This document shows positions 17,126-27,220 of a DNA stretch of 64,000 nt, piece after piece (position 1 is the stretch's first letter; the number at the start of each line of letters is the position of its first letter). The notes beneath the pieces are model-generated. The model had not been told where the DNA came from, did no database searches, and saw only the letters and a program-made list of their open reading frames with translations. Source of the DNA: Allobogoriella alba (GTDB lineage: Bacteria; Actinomycetota; Actinomycetes; Actinomycetales; Actinomycetaceae). The position numbers were made by a program, and so were the translations under genes. Location: the NCBI RefSeq assembly GCF_042665525.1, contig NZ_JBHTCQ010000003.1:248001-312000 (forward strand), in the 5' to 3' direction.

Positions 17126-17148
17126 TTTCGATAATCGAAACTTGTTTC
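17126..17148. promoter_or_regulatory. Overlapping dyad operator upstream of the monooxygenase operon
   Basis: TTTCGAT-A-ATCGAAA (17126-17140) is a perfect 7-bp-arm palindrome. It overlaps a second dyad, GAAAC-TT-GTTTC (17137-17148). The block is strikingly A/T-rich for this genome and lies 17-39 nt before the monooxygenase ATG. A likely ligand is the IclR-type regulator encoded last in the same operon. Confidence 0.6.
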
Positions 17149-17232
17149 AGAACCACGGTGAGAGTAGGCGGCGGCACGAGAACGGGTCAACACGAGCCCG
17201 GTGTCGCCCGGCGACGGACGGGCTCGGCGCGG

Positions 17233-17238
17233 TATTTT
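17233..17238 (+). promoter_or_regulatory. -10 element for leaderless purine nucleoside phosphorylase gene
   Basis: TATTTT ends 7 nt before ATG 17246 and there is no Shine-Dalgarno sequence. A T-rich hexamer stands out in this GC-rich context. No clear -35 is seen. Confidence 0.5.
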
Positions 17239-17245
17239 CCGACGT

Positions 17246-18076
17246 ATGACCCCTGCCCCGGATCTGGACGACCCTGCCGTCGACCCGTTCGCCGTCGCCC
17301 GCGTCGCGGCCGAGGCCATCGCGGAGCGGACGGGGGTCGAGCGGCACGACGTCGCGCTCGTCCTCGGCTCCGGGTGGGGTGGCGCCGCGGACCTGCTCGG
17401 CGAGACCGTCGCCGAGGTGCGCGCGGCCGAGCTGCCCGGGTTCACCGCGCCGGCCGTGGTCGGGCACGGCGGCACCGTCCGTTCGGTGCGGGTCGGCGAC
17501 ACCGGCCGGCACGCGCTGGTCCTCGGTGCCCGCACCCACCACTACGAGGGCAAGGGGGTCCGCCGGGTGGCGCACGGCGTCCGGGTGGCCGCCGCGACCG
17601 GGGCGTCGACGCTGGTCCTCACCAACGGGTGCGGCGGGCTCGAGCCGGACTGGACGGCCGGCAGCCCGGTGCTCATCAGCGACCACATCAACCTCACGGG
17701 GACCTCGCCGCTCGAGGGCGCCACGTTCGTCGACCTCACCGACCTGTACTCGGCGCGGCTGCGGGCGTTGGCCCGCCAGGTCGACCCGACGCTCGCCGAG
17801 GGCGTCTACGTGCAGTTCCCCGGCCCGCACTACGAGACGCCGGCCGAGGTGCAGATGGCCAAGCGCATGGGCGGCCATCTGGTCGGGATGTCGACGGCGC
17901 TCGAGGCCATCGCCGCACGGCACGCCGGCCTGGAGGTGCTGGGCATCTCGCTCGTGACGAACCAGGCGGCCGGCATCTCGCCCGTCCCGCTGTCCCACGA
18001 GGAGGTGCTCGCCGCGGGCGCCGAGGCCGCCCCGCGCATCTCGCACCTGCTCGCCGACATCGTCGCCCGCATCTGA
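17246..18076 (+). CDS. punA: Purine-nucleoside phosphorylase
   Basis: 276 aa trimeric-type PNP that splits (deoxy)inosine and guanosine with phosphate into base and pentose-1-phosphate. Motifs include VALVLGSGWGG (phosphate loop), GARTHHYEGKG, LVLTNGCGGLEPDW, FPGPHYETPAEVQMAK, GMSTALEAIAA and LVTNQAAGI, the last holding the base-binding Asn. It is followed 11 nt later by a PGM2-type mutase, the same pair as M. tuberculosis deoD (Rv3307)-pmmB (Rv3308). Confidence 0.93.
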   Translation: MTPAPDLDDPAVDPFAVARVAAEAIAERTGVERHDVALVLGSGWGGAADLLGETVAEVRAAELPGFTAPAVVGHGGTVRSVRVGDTGRHALVLGARTHHYEGKGVRRVAHGVRVAAATGASTLVLTNGCGGLEPDWTAGSPVLISDHINLTGTSPLEGATFVDLTDLYSARLRALARQVDPTLAEGVYVQFPGPHYETPAEVQMAKRMGGHLVGMSTALEAIAARHAGLEVLGISLVTNQAAGISPVPLSHEEVLAAGAEAAPRISHLLADIVARI

Positions 18077-18087
18077 GGAGATCACCG

Positions 18088-19857
18088 ATGACGGTCAGCA
18101 CCGAGCAGGTCCGGGCCTGGATCGAGGCCGACCCGGACGAGGGCACCCGCGCCGAGCTGACGGAGCTGCTGGGGCGGGCGTCCGGCGAGGGCGAGGACGC
18201 CGCTGCGGCCCGCGCGGACCTCGAGGATCGCTTCGCCGGCCCGCTGGAGTTCGGCACGGCCGGCCTCCGGGGCGCGGTCGGCGCCGGCCCGCACCGGATG
18301 AACCGCGCGGTGGTGCTGCGTGCGGCGGCGGGGTTGTGCGCCTACCTCACCGATCTCATCGAGCACGTGGACACGCCTGGCGACGAGCACGAGCGAGGAA
18401 CGAGCGGAGAGCGAGGAGCCGGGCACATCGACACGACCGGGGACGGCTTCCGGGTCGTGATCGGCTACGACGCCCGGTACGGGTCCGAGGCGTTCGCCCG
18501 CGACACGGCCGCCGTGGTGACCGCGGCCGGCGGTCGCGCCTCGCTCCTGCCTGCGGCCGGCCCCACCCCGCTGCTGGCGTTCGCCGTGCGGCACCTCGAC
18601 GCCGACGCCGGCGTCATGGTCACCGCCTCGCACAACCCGCCGCAGGACAACGGCTACAAGGTCTACCTCGGCGGCCGTGCGGTGACCGGCGCGGGGCAGG
18701 GCGCGCAGATCGTCCCGCCGCACGACGTCGAGATCGCCCGCCGCATCGACGCCGCGCCGCGCGCGGTCGACGTCCCGACGGCGGAGGGCTGGGAGGTCCT
18801 CGGCGACGAGGTGCGCGAGGCGTACCTGCAGCGCGTCGTGGCGCTGGTGCCCCCGCGGCACACGCGTGCCGTGCGGATCGTGCTGACCTCCCTGCACGGC
18901 GTCGGCGGGCCCACCCTGGTCACGGCGCTGGAGCGGGCGGGCTTCACGGACGTCCACGTCGTGCCCGAGCAGGCCGATCCGGACCCCGACTTCCCCACGG
19001 TGGACTTCCCGAACCCGGAGGAGGACGGGGCGCTGGACCTCGCGCTCGGTCTCGCCCGGTCGGTCGACGCCGACCTGGTCCTCGCCAACGACCCGGACGC
19101 CGACCGGTGCTCGGCCGCCGTTCCGGACCCGACGGCGGACGGCGGGTGGCGCCAGCTGACCGGTGACGAGATCGGCGCGCTGCTGGGCGACCAGGCGGCG
19201 GCCGCCGCGGCCTTCGGTGGCCGCGGCGTGCTGGCGTCCTCGGTGGTCTCCTCCCGGATGCTGGGGCGGATCGCGCACGGGCACGGCCTGCAGCACCGCA
19301 CCACGCTGACCGGGTTCAAGTGGATTGCCCGCACCGACGGCCTCGTCTTCGGCTACGAAGAGGCGATCGGGTACTGCGTCGACCCGGCGGCGGTGCGGGA
19401 CAAGGACGGGATCTCGGCGGCCGTCCGGCTCGCCTACCTCGTGGCCCAGCTGATGGACCGCGGGCAGACGGTGCCGGGTGCGCTCGACGAGCTCGCCGAG
19501 CGGCACGGAGTGCACGAGACCGCCCAGATCGCGGTCCGGGTGGCCGACCTGCGCCTCATCACGGACGCGATGGCTCGCCTGCGCTCCGCGCCGCCCACGA
19601 CCCTGGTGGGCTCGGACGTGCGGACGACGGACCTCGCCGAGGGCGCGGCCGACCTTCCCCCGACCGACGGCCTGGTGTTCGAGACCGCGGCCGGGGACCG
19701 GGTGATCGTGCGGCCGTCCGGCACGGAACCGAAGCTCAAGTGCTACCTGGAGGTCGTCGAGCCTGCCGGCACGGACGTGTCGCTCGCGCGGCACGCGGCC
19801 GGCCTGCGCATGGCGCGGCTGCGGGCCGAGATCACCGATCTGCTCGGCGTCGGCTGA
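18088..19857 (+). CDS. pmmB: Phospho-sugar mutase (PMM/PGM2 type)
   Basis: 589 aa alpha-D-phosphohexomutase superfamily enzyme. Catalytic Ser181 lies in VTASHNPPQDNGYK, the Mg site in DPDADR (335-340), the sugar-binding loop in VFGYEEAIGY, and the phosphate-binding end in RPSGTEPKLK. Its length and its place after punA suggest it serves as a phosphopentomutase, feeding ribose-1-phosphate to ribose-5-phosphate; phosphomannomutase is the usual database name. GAGGAG precedes the ATG. An odd hydrophilic insert (about residues 97-116) contains RGTSG and is flanked by HVDTPG and HIDTTG. Confidence 0.9.
   Translation: MTVSTEQVRAWIEADPDEGTRAELTELLGRASGEGEDAAAARADLEDRFAGPLEFGTAGLRGAVGAGPHRMNRAVVLRAAAGLCAYLTDLIEHVDTPGDEHERGTSGERGAGHIDTTGDGFRVVIGYDARYGSEAFARDTAAVVTAAGGRASLLPAAGPTPLLAFAVRHLDADAGVMVTASHNPPQDNGYKVYLGGRAVTGAGQGAQIVPPHDVEIARRIDAAPRAVDVPTAEGWEVLGDEVREAYLQRVVALVPPRHTRAVRIVLTSLHGVGGPTLVTALERAGFTDVHVVPEQADPDPDFPTVDFPNPEEDGALDLALGLARSVDADLVLANDPDADRCSAAVPDPTADGGWRQLTGDEIGALLGDQAAAAAAFGGRGVLASSVVSSRMLGRIAHGHGLQHRTTLTGFKWIARTDGLVFGYEEAIGYCVDPAAVRDKDGISAAVRLAYLVAQLMDRGQTVPGALDELAERHGVHETAQIAVRVADLRLITDAMARLRSAPPTTLVGSDVRTTDLAEGAADLPPTDGLVFETAAGDRVIVRPSGTEPKLKCYLEVVEPAGTDVSLARHAAGLRMARLRAEITDLLGVG
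18393..18407 (+). repeat. Dispersed 15-bp repeat copy inside the mutase gene
   Basis: GCGAGGAACGAGCGG encodes RGTSG within the hydrophilic insert of the mutase. It matches 14 of 15 bases with GCGAGGGACGAGCGG in pcrA (61856-61870, minus strand), read in the same frame. Confidence 0.5.
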
Positions 19858-19865
19858 CGCCCTGC

Positions 19866-19912
19866 CGAGTCCTAGCCGTCGCACGGCGCGAGGGCGCGAC
19901 CGTGAGGACTCG
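19866..19912. terminator. Bidirectional hairpin between convergent genes
   Basis: CGAGTCCT (19866-19873) pairs with AGGACTCG (19905-19912), with an inner GTCGC/GCGAC stem. It lies 9 nt past the mutase stop and 6 nt past the stop of the convergent acidic-protein gene, so it can serve both directions. Confidence 0.6.
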
Positions 19913-19917
19913 AAGGG

Positions 19918-20157
19918 TCAGGCCGGGTAGTCCTCGCCTTCGTCGTCCTCCTCGCCGTCGTCGACGAGCTCGGGGACCTCCTCGAGCTGCTCCGCGACGT
20001 CGGCCGGGTCGGCCTCACGGGTCGGGGACTCCAGCTCGGGCTCGGGGAGGTACTCCTCCGGCGTGGGCTCACCGTCGGCGTGGTGCTCCTCGCCCACGAT
20101 CTCGGGATCCAGCTCGACGGCGGTGGGTTCCGGGTGGCCTGGCAGCTGCGGACTCAC
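19918..20157 (-). CDS. Small acidic protein of unknown function
   Basis: 79 aa, strongly acidic and proline-rich, ending ELVDDGEEDDEGEDYPA; it contains EADPADVAEQ, a phrase seen in several actinobacterial small hypothetical proteins. No domain, membrane span or signal is seen. The GTG start overlaps the stop of the upstream cysteine-protease-like gene (GTGA) and has AAGGAGGAG before it, so translation is well supported and coupled. Confidence 0.75.
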   Translation of the reverse strand: MSPQLPGHPEPTAVELDPEIVGEEHHADGEPTPEEYLPEPELESPTREADPADVAEQLEEVPELVDDGEEDDEGEDYPA

Positions 20158-21128
20158 GGCTCCTCCTTCTCACTGGATCGGCGGTCCTCCCCAGCCTGCC
20201 CCCGGCCCCGGGCGGACGCAACCGCCTCGACGGCCGCACCGCCCGAGCGGCGACGCGGCAGCAGGACCCAGGCGACGTGGCTCCAGCCGCCGAGCGCCGG
20301 ATGCGGCTCCGACCGGCCGAGAAGGTCCGCGATCGGGACCTGGTGGACGTGCCCGCCGGACGGCTCGTACAGGTGCAGGACGGGGTTGCCGGTACCGTCC
20401 CGGCCGCGGTGCGGCGCCGCGGCGGGGGGCGGCACCGCGAGCACCACGTGCCGCGGCACGGCCGTCGCCACACCCCTGCCGAGGTCACCGCCCGCGTACA
20501 GCGGGACCGGGGTTCCGGCCAGCGTCGCGGCGTGCGTGGCCGCCAGCAGTGGTGCGGTGCCAGGGGCCGCATCGTCCAGCGGCAGGTGCTGGTACCGCAC
20601 ACCGGGGAAGCGTGCCTCGCGGGCCGCGGTCCAGGGCGGGGTGCCGAGCCCGGCGGGCCACGGCAGCAGGCCGAGTGCGCGTGCGACGGTACGCGCCTTG
20701 ATGTGCTGCTGCGCCGCGGCCATCCGTTCGGCAGCACCGTGCGGGCGGGCCGGCCTCAGCTCGCCGTCGCGCGGGATCTCCGGCGGGACCCGGTGCGGTG
20801 GCAGGTCCGCGGGGAGTTCACCGGTCTCGAGCCAGCGGGCGAGCACGGGGTCGCCGGTCGCGGCGAGCATCAGCAGCACGGTCGATCCGCAGGTCGTCTG
20901 GTCCACCTGGACCACCCGGGCGCCGCCGAGGGTCACCGGCTGGGGCGGCACGGGGCGGCTACGGCGGCCTCCGGAGCCCGGATCCTCGGCACGATCCCCG
21001 GACGTGCCGAGCGCCGCGGTCGCGGGGCCGGGCCGCGTGCTCCCGTGCTCCGCCGTCGGGCCGGGTCCGGCGACCGGACGGGCGAGCGGGGCGAGGAGTG
21101 CGGCGAGGGAGAGTCGACGCCAGTCCAT
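20154..21128 (-). CDS. Putative papain-fold (C39-like) cysteine peptidase-like protein
   Basis: 324 aa from ATG 21128, no recognised family name. A hydrophobic but short N-terminal stretch (LSLAALLAPLARPVAG) could be a signal or anchor. VVQVDQTTCGSTVLLML resembles the start of C39-like peptidases: Gln74 six residues before Cys80 matches the oxyanion-Gln/catalytic-Cys spacing. PRHVVLAV (His227) followed by LYEPSGG (Glu255-Pro) resembles the His and Asp-Pro elements. It sits between deoA and the acidic gene and its stop overlaps the latter's GTG. Peptidase activity is an inference. Confidence 0.55.
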   Translation of the reverse strand: MDWRRLSLAALLAPLARPVAGPGPTAEHGSTRPGPATAALGTSGDRAEDPGSGGRRSRPVPPQPVTLGGARVVQVDQTTCGSTVLLMLAATGDPVLARWLETGELPADLPPHRVPPEIPRDGELRPARPHGAAERMAAAQQHIKARTVARALGLLPWPAGLGTPPWTAAREARFPGVRYQHLPLDDAAPGTAPLLAATHAATLAGTPVPLYAGGDLGRGVATAVPRHVVLAVPPPAAAPHRGRDGTGNPVLHLYEPSGGHVHQVPIADLLGRSEPHPALGGWSHVAWVLLPRRRSGGAAVEAVASARGRGQAGEDRRSSEKEEP

Positions 21129-21188
21129 GCGGACAGCCTGCCGGAGCCGGGGTCTGCGTGCTACTCCCACCCGACTCGCAATGGCCGG

Positions 21189-22484
21189 CTACTGCGCGAT
21201 GCGGTCGAGGACGACCTCGCGCGTCCGGGCCGCGGACGCGCCGTCGGCGTCGACGCGGATCGCGCCCTCGAGGGCCTCCCGCGCCCGCGCGAACCGGTCC
21301 GGGGTGGCCGTGTGCAGGGTGAGCACCGGGTCGCCTGCCCGGACGCTCTCCCCCGGGCGGGCGTGGATCTCGACGCCCGCCACCGCCTGGACCGTGTCCT
21401 CCTTGCGCGCCCGGCCGGCTCCGAGCCGCCAGGCCGCCACCCCGACGGCGTAGGCGTCCAGGGCGGTGACCACACCGCCGGTCGGGGCGGTCACGGTCTC
21501 GGTGTGCTCGGCCACGGGCAACGGTGCGTCCGGGTCGCCGTCCTGGGCGGCGACCATGCGGCGCCAGACGTCCATCGCCCGGCCGTCCGCGAGGGCGTCC
21601 GCGGGGTCCACGTCCTCGCGCCCGGCGGCGGCGAGCATCTCCCGGGCGAGCGCGAGGGTGAGCTCCACGACGTCCTCGGGTCCGCCGCCGGCGAGGACCT
21701 CCACCGACTCGCGGACCTCGAGGGCGTTGCCGACGGTGCGGCCGAGCGGCGTCGACATGTCGGTGATCAGGGCGGTGGTGCGGACCCCGGCATCGCTGCC
21801 GAGCCCGACCATGGTGCGGGCCAGCTCGCGGGCGTCGTCGAGGTTCTTCATGAAGGCGCCGGAGCCGACCTTGACGTCGAGCACGAGCGCCCCGGTCCCC
21901 TCGGCGATCTTCTTGCTCATGATCGAGGAGGCGACCAGCGGGATCGACTCGACGGTGCCGGTGGTGTCCCGGAGGGCGTACAGCTTCTTGTCGGCCGGGG
22001 CGAGTCCCGCGCCGGCGGCGCACACGACGGCTCCGACGTCGTCCAGCTGGGCGAGCATCTCGGCGTTGCTGAGCGCGGCGCGCCAGCCCGGGATCGACTC
22101 GAGCTTGTCGAGGGTGCCGCCGGTGTGGCCCAACCCGCGGCCGGACAGCTGCGGCACGGCGACGCCGCAAGCGGCAACCAGCGGCGCGAGCGGCAGGGTG
22201 ATCTTGTCCCCCACCCCTCCCGTGGAGTGCTTGTCGGCGGTGGGGCGGCGCAGCGTGGAGAAGTCCATCCGCTCGCCGGAAGCGATCATCGCGGCGGTCC
22301 AGCGGGCGATCTCCTCGCGGTCCATGCCGTTGAGCAGGATCGCCATCGCCAGGGCGCTCATCTGCTCGTCGGCGACCACGCCGCGGGTGTAGGCGTCCAG
22401 CACCCAGGCGATCTGCTCGTCGCTCAGCCTGCCGCCGTCCCGCTTGGTCCGGATGACGTCGACGGCGTCGAAGGGCTCGCCCAT
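21189..22484 (-). CDS. deoA: Thymidine (pyrimidine-nucleoside) phosphorylase
   Basis: 431 aa. The family signature is at 85-94 within KHSTGGVGDKITLPLAPLV, followed by SGRGLGHTGGTLDKLESIPG and KKIAEGTGALVLDVKVGSGAFMK. It converts thymidine, deoxyuridine or uridine plus phosphate to base and pentose-1-phosphate. GGGGAGGAG precedes ATG 22484. It lies 26 nt after cdd, so uridine or deoxyuridine made by Cdd is its natural feed. The pentose phosphate can then go to the mutase encoded at 18.1 kb. Confidence 0.94.
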   Translation of the reverse strand: MGEPFDAVDVIRTKRDGGRLSDEQIAWVLDAYTRGVVADEQMSALAMAILLNGMDREEIARWTAAMIASGERMDFSTLRRPTADKHSTGGVGDKITLPLAPLVAACGVAVPQLSGRGLGHTGGTLDKLESIPGWRAALSNAEMLAQLDDVGAVVCAAGAGLAPADKKLYALRDTTGTVESIPLVASSIMSKKIAEGTGALVLDVKVGSGAFMKNLDDARELARTMVGLGSDAGVRTTALITDMSTPLGRTVGNALEVRESVEVLAGGGPEDVVELTLALAREMLAAAGREDVDPADALADGRAMDVWRRMVAAQDGDPDAPLPVAEHTETVTAPTGGVVTALDAYAVGVAAWRLGAGRARKEDTVQAVAGVEIHARPGESVRAGDPVLTLHTATPDRFARAREALEGAIRVDADGASAARTREVVLDRIAQ

Positions 22485-22510
22485 CGGCTCTCCTCCCCGG
22501 CCCTGCGGGC

Positions 22511-22921
22511 CTAGCTCTCGAGGTGGTCCGGCCCGAACGCCTCGGGGAGGACCTCGGACATCCGACGCACCCCGGACCCGAGCAGCACCTCCAGGTCCGG
22601 TCCGCCGTGCTCCCACAGCAGCTGGCGGCAGCGTCCGCACGGGGTGGTGAGCGCCCCGTCGGTGTCGACGCACAGGAACGCGGTGAGACGCCCCCCGCCG
22701 GAGCGGACCAGGTCCGAGACGAGGCCGCACTCCGCGCACAGGGTCACGCCGTAGGCGGCGTTCTCGACGTTGCAGCCGCTCACCGTCCGGCCGTCCTCGA
22801 CCATGGCGGCGGCGCCGACGTGGTAGCCGGAGTACGGGGCGTAGGCCCGCGTCATCGCCTCGGTGGCGAGGTCCCGGAGCAGCGCCCAGGTGGCCTCGTC
22901 GGTGCTCGTGCGCTCGACCAT
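22511..22921 (-). CDS. cdd: Cytidine deaminase
   Basis: 136 aa homotetrameric-type enzyme turning (deoxy)cytidine into (deoxy)uridine. Zinc ligands and catalytic Glu are Cys62-Ala-Glu64 (LCAECG) and Cys95/Cys98 (PCGRCRQ); CNVENAAYG binds substrate. ATG 22921 has GAGAGG 9 nt upstream; a GTG two codons earlier (22927) is only 3 nt from that site. It starts 13 nt after the permease gene, within the nucleoside-import operon. Confidence 0.94.
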   Translation of the reverse strand: MVERTSTDEATWALLRDLATEAMTRAYAPYSGYHVGAAAMVEDGRTVSGCNVENAAYGVTLCAECGLVSDLVRSGGGRLTAFLCVDTDGALTTPCGRCRQLLWEHGGPDLEVLLGSGVRRMSEVLPEAFGPDHLES

Positions 22922-22934
22922 CGTCACCAGCCTC

Positions 22935-24212
22935 TCACTTGATGTACGGCTGGTTCTCGGCGGCAGGCGGCCGGACCCGGCCCACGAAGCCGGCGACGGC
23001 GAGAATCGTCACGGCGTACGGCAGCATGAGCAGCAGGTCCGAGGAGATCCCGGCACCGATGCCCGAGAGCATGTTGACCAGGCTCTTGGAGAACCCGAAC
23101 AGGAGCGCGGCGGCGACCGCGCCCTTCGGGTTCCACCGGCCCAGGATCATCGCGGCGAGCGCGATGTACCCCTGACCGGCGGACATGTCCGTGCCGAACG
23201 CGAGCCCGGACCCGACCGTGAAGAACGCCCCGCCGAGTCCGGCGATCGCACCGCCGAGGATCGTGTTGACGACGCGGGTCCGCCCGACCTTGATGCCGAC
23301 CGTGTCCGCCGCCTTCGGGTGCTCGCCGACGGCGCGCGTGCGCAGGCCCCAGCGGCTGCGGAAGAGGAAGATCTGCAGCACGATCACGACGGCGTACATG
23401 AGGTAGACCAGCAGGGACTGCCGGAACAGCACCGGTCCGAGGACCGGGATCGACGCCAGCAGCGGGATCGGGAGGTCCGGCATCGACTGTCGGGTGTTGA
23501 GCAGCTCGGCGTTCTCGGTGAGCACGGTCGAGAAGAGGAAGCCGGTCAGGCCGAGCACGAGGACGTTCAGCACCACGCCGACGATGATCTGGTCGACCCA
23601 GTACCGCACCGCGAAGAAGGCGAGCAGGACGCCGACGAGGGCGCCGGCGACGGGCGCAGCCATCATGCCCAGGTAGGCGCTCGCGGTCAGGGAGCCGACG
23701 ACGGCGGCCAGGAACGCGCCACTGAGGAGCTGCCCCTCGATCGCGATGTTGATGATGCCGGACCGCTCGCAGACCACGCCGGAGAGGGCCCCGAAGACCA
23801 GCGGTACCGACAGCGCCAGCGCACCGGCCAGCAGCGTGGTGAGCGGGATGACGGTGCTTCGTCCGGCGCCCACCCAGGTGAGGAACGCGAGCACGAAGGC
23901 GATGCCGAACGCCGCCGGGACCCACCAGCCGATCGGGGCGCGGCGCACCGCGGCGAGCGTCGCGGCCGCGGTGGCCGCGGCCATGACGAGGACGAGGACG
24001 ACGTTGGTCGCCAGGGAGGGCAGGATGAGGTCGGGGATCTCGAGGAAGTCGCCGGCGCGCGCGACCCGGTAGGTCGTGGCGCCGTCGCGGACGCGGAGGA
24101 AGACGAGCAGGGCGACCACGGTGAAGACCGCGTACATGACGGGCCACCGCCACGCGATGGGCGCGAGCGCGCGTTCCTCGGTGCGCGGCTCCACGGTGCT
24201 GGCGGCGCTCAT
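22935..24212 (-). CDS. Nucleoside ABC transporter permease (YufQ/NupQ-like)
   Basis: 425 aa, multi-span BPD_transp_2 permease. Typical phrases are SGIINIAIEGQLLSGAFLAA, NVLVLGLTGFLFS and GRWNPKGAVAAALLFGFS. The ATG overlaps the previous permease's stop (ATGA) and has AAGGAGG upstream. It pairs with the other permease, the double-NBD ATPase and the BMP lipoprotein to import nucleosides. Confidence 0.9.
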   Translation of the reverse strand: MSAASTVEPRTEERALAPIAWRWPVMYAVFTVVALLVFLRVRDGATTYRVARAGDFLEIPDLILPSLATNVVLVLVMAAATAAATLAAVRRAPIGWWVPAAFGIAFVLAFLTWVGAGRSTVIPLTTLLAGALALSVPLVFGALSGVVCERSGIINIAIEGQLLSGAFLAAVVGSLTASAYLGMMAAPVAGALVGVLLAFFAVRYWVDQIIVGVVLNVLVLGLTGFLFSTVLTENAELLNTRQSMPDLPIPLLASIPVLGPVLFRQSLLVYLMYAVVIVLQIFLFRSRWGLRTRAVGEHPKAADTVGIKVGRTRVVNTILGGAIAGLGGAFFTVGSGLAFGTDMSAGQGYIALAAMILGRWNPKGAVAAALLFGFSKSLVNMLSGIGAGISSDLLLMLPYAVTILAVAGFVGRVRPPAAENQPYIK

Positions 24213-25510
24213 GCCGTCACCTCCTTCGCGGTGCGGACCGACGCGCGGCGGCGCGGGCGCGCACCCGGGCTCGGGAGCCGGAAGATCGCACGCACCAGCG
24301 GTGGGGCGGCGATGAGCAGCACGATGATCGACTGCACGACGAGGATGATGTCGATGGACGTCTCGGACTGCATGAGGACGCCACCGGCGCGCAGCGCGCC
24401 GAAGAGCAGCCCGGCGAGGAACGTCCCGACGGGCCTGGACCGCCCCAGGAGCGCCACCGTGATGGCGTCGAAGCCGTAGCTGGCGGCGACCCCGCCGGTC
24501 AGCACGTGCTCCGTGCCGAGGACCTGCGCGGACCCGGCCAGGCCGCACAGCGCGCCGGAGACGATCATGGTGAGCACCACGACCCGCTCCACGGAGATCC
24601 CGGCGGTACGGGCCGCGTGGGGATTCGCGCCGGCCGCGCGGATCTCGAACCCGAGGGTGGAGCGGTCCAGCAGCCACCACACGACGACGGTCGCGGCGAT
24701 GGCCAGGAAGAACCCGGCGTGCAGCCGGAACGGTGGCTCCAGGAGCAGCGGGTAGGCGGCCGTCTCGGTGCTGATCTGCGGCGAGATGGGGTTGGGCGAG
24801 CCCGGGATGCGGAACGCGGGCGTGGTGAGCAGGTACGCGACGAGGTAGAGGCCGATGTTGTTGAGCATGATCGTGACGATCACCTCGTTGGCGCCCGTCC
24901 TCGCCTTCAGGACGCCGGCGATCCCGGCCCACAGCGCGCCGCCGAGCGCCGCCCCGAGCACCGCCACCACGACGTGCAGCACCACCGGGAGCTGGAAGGT
25001 GAACCCGATGAACGCACCGAAGATCCCACCGAGGATGATCTGGCCCTGCCCGCCGATGTTCAGCAGGCCGGCGCGGAAGCCGACGGCGAGGCCGAGACCC
25101 GCGAGGATCAGCGGGGTGGCGAAGACCAGCGACTCGGTGATCGGCCGGACCGCCCGCGTGAGCGAGGTCGCCTCGAAGTCGTAGATCGCCCCGCGGAACA
25201 GCGCCTCGTAGGCCGCGTAGACGGCGTTCCAGATCGCCGAGAACGTGTCGCCCGGACGCGCGAGGAAGTACTGGGCGGCCTCCTGGACGTCGCTGTCGGC
25301 CACCGCGATGAGCACGGCGCCCGCGAGCAGGGCCAGCACGATCGCCAGCAGCGAGACGAGCCAGGAGCCGGAGAGCAGGTCGCGGACCAGCTCGCCGGTG
25401 CGGCTCTCTCGCGGCGCATCGCCCCGGGTGGGCGCCCGCTCTCCCGCCACCTGCTCGGCCTGCGCGCCCGGGTCACCGGGGGCGACCGGGCGCGGCGTCT
25501 CCTCGCTCAT
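24209..25510 (-). CDS. Nucleoside ABC transporter permease (YufP/NupP-like)
   Basis: 433 aa BPD_transp_2 permease with a charged N-terminal extension of about 45 residues, then about nine hydrophobic spans. The conserved stretch AGLLNIGGQGQIILGGIFGAF and the loop RTGANEVIVTIMLNNIGLYL match the family. GGGAGGGG precedes the ATG, and 16 nt separate it from the ATPase gene. Confidence 0.9.
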   Translation of the reverse strand: MSEETPRPVAPGDPGAQAEQVAGERAPTRGDAPRESRTGELVRDLLSGSWLVSLLAIVLALLAGAVLIAVADSDVQEAAQYFLARPGDTFSAIWNAVYAAYEALFRGAIYDFEATSLTRAVRPITESLVFATPLILAGLGLAVGFRAGLLNIGGQGQIILGGIFGAFIGFTFQLPVVLHVVVAVLGAALGGALWAGIAGVLKARTGANEVIVTIMLNNIGLYLVAYLLTTPAFRIPGSPNPISPQISTETAAYPLLLEPPFRLHAGFFLAIAATVVVWWLLDRSTLGFEIRAAGANPHAARTAGISVERVVVLTMIVSGALCGLAGSAQVLGTEHVLTGGVAASYGFDAITVALLGRSRPVGTFLAGLLFGALRAGGVLMQSETSIDIILVVQSIIVLLIAAPPLVRAIFRLPSPGARPRRRASVRTAKEVTA

Positions 25511-25526
25511 CGTGCCCCTCCCGGCC

Positions 25527-27107
<1,581 letters not shown>

Positions 27108-27220
27108 GGGTTCCGTCCATGTGGCGTGGCATCCGGCGTCAACGTACCGGAGCGCGTGACGGCCCGGCCCCGGGTCGGGCCGGGCCGTCACCGGCGCGAG
27201 CTCCCGCGCCGTGGCAGAGA

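Noticed and set aside
15937..17200. Plus-strand open frame running continuously into the mutase frame
   Set aside because: Only the part from 18088 has mutase motifs and a ribosome site; the earlier part is antisense to the monooxygenase and then out of frame with punA.
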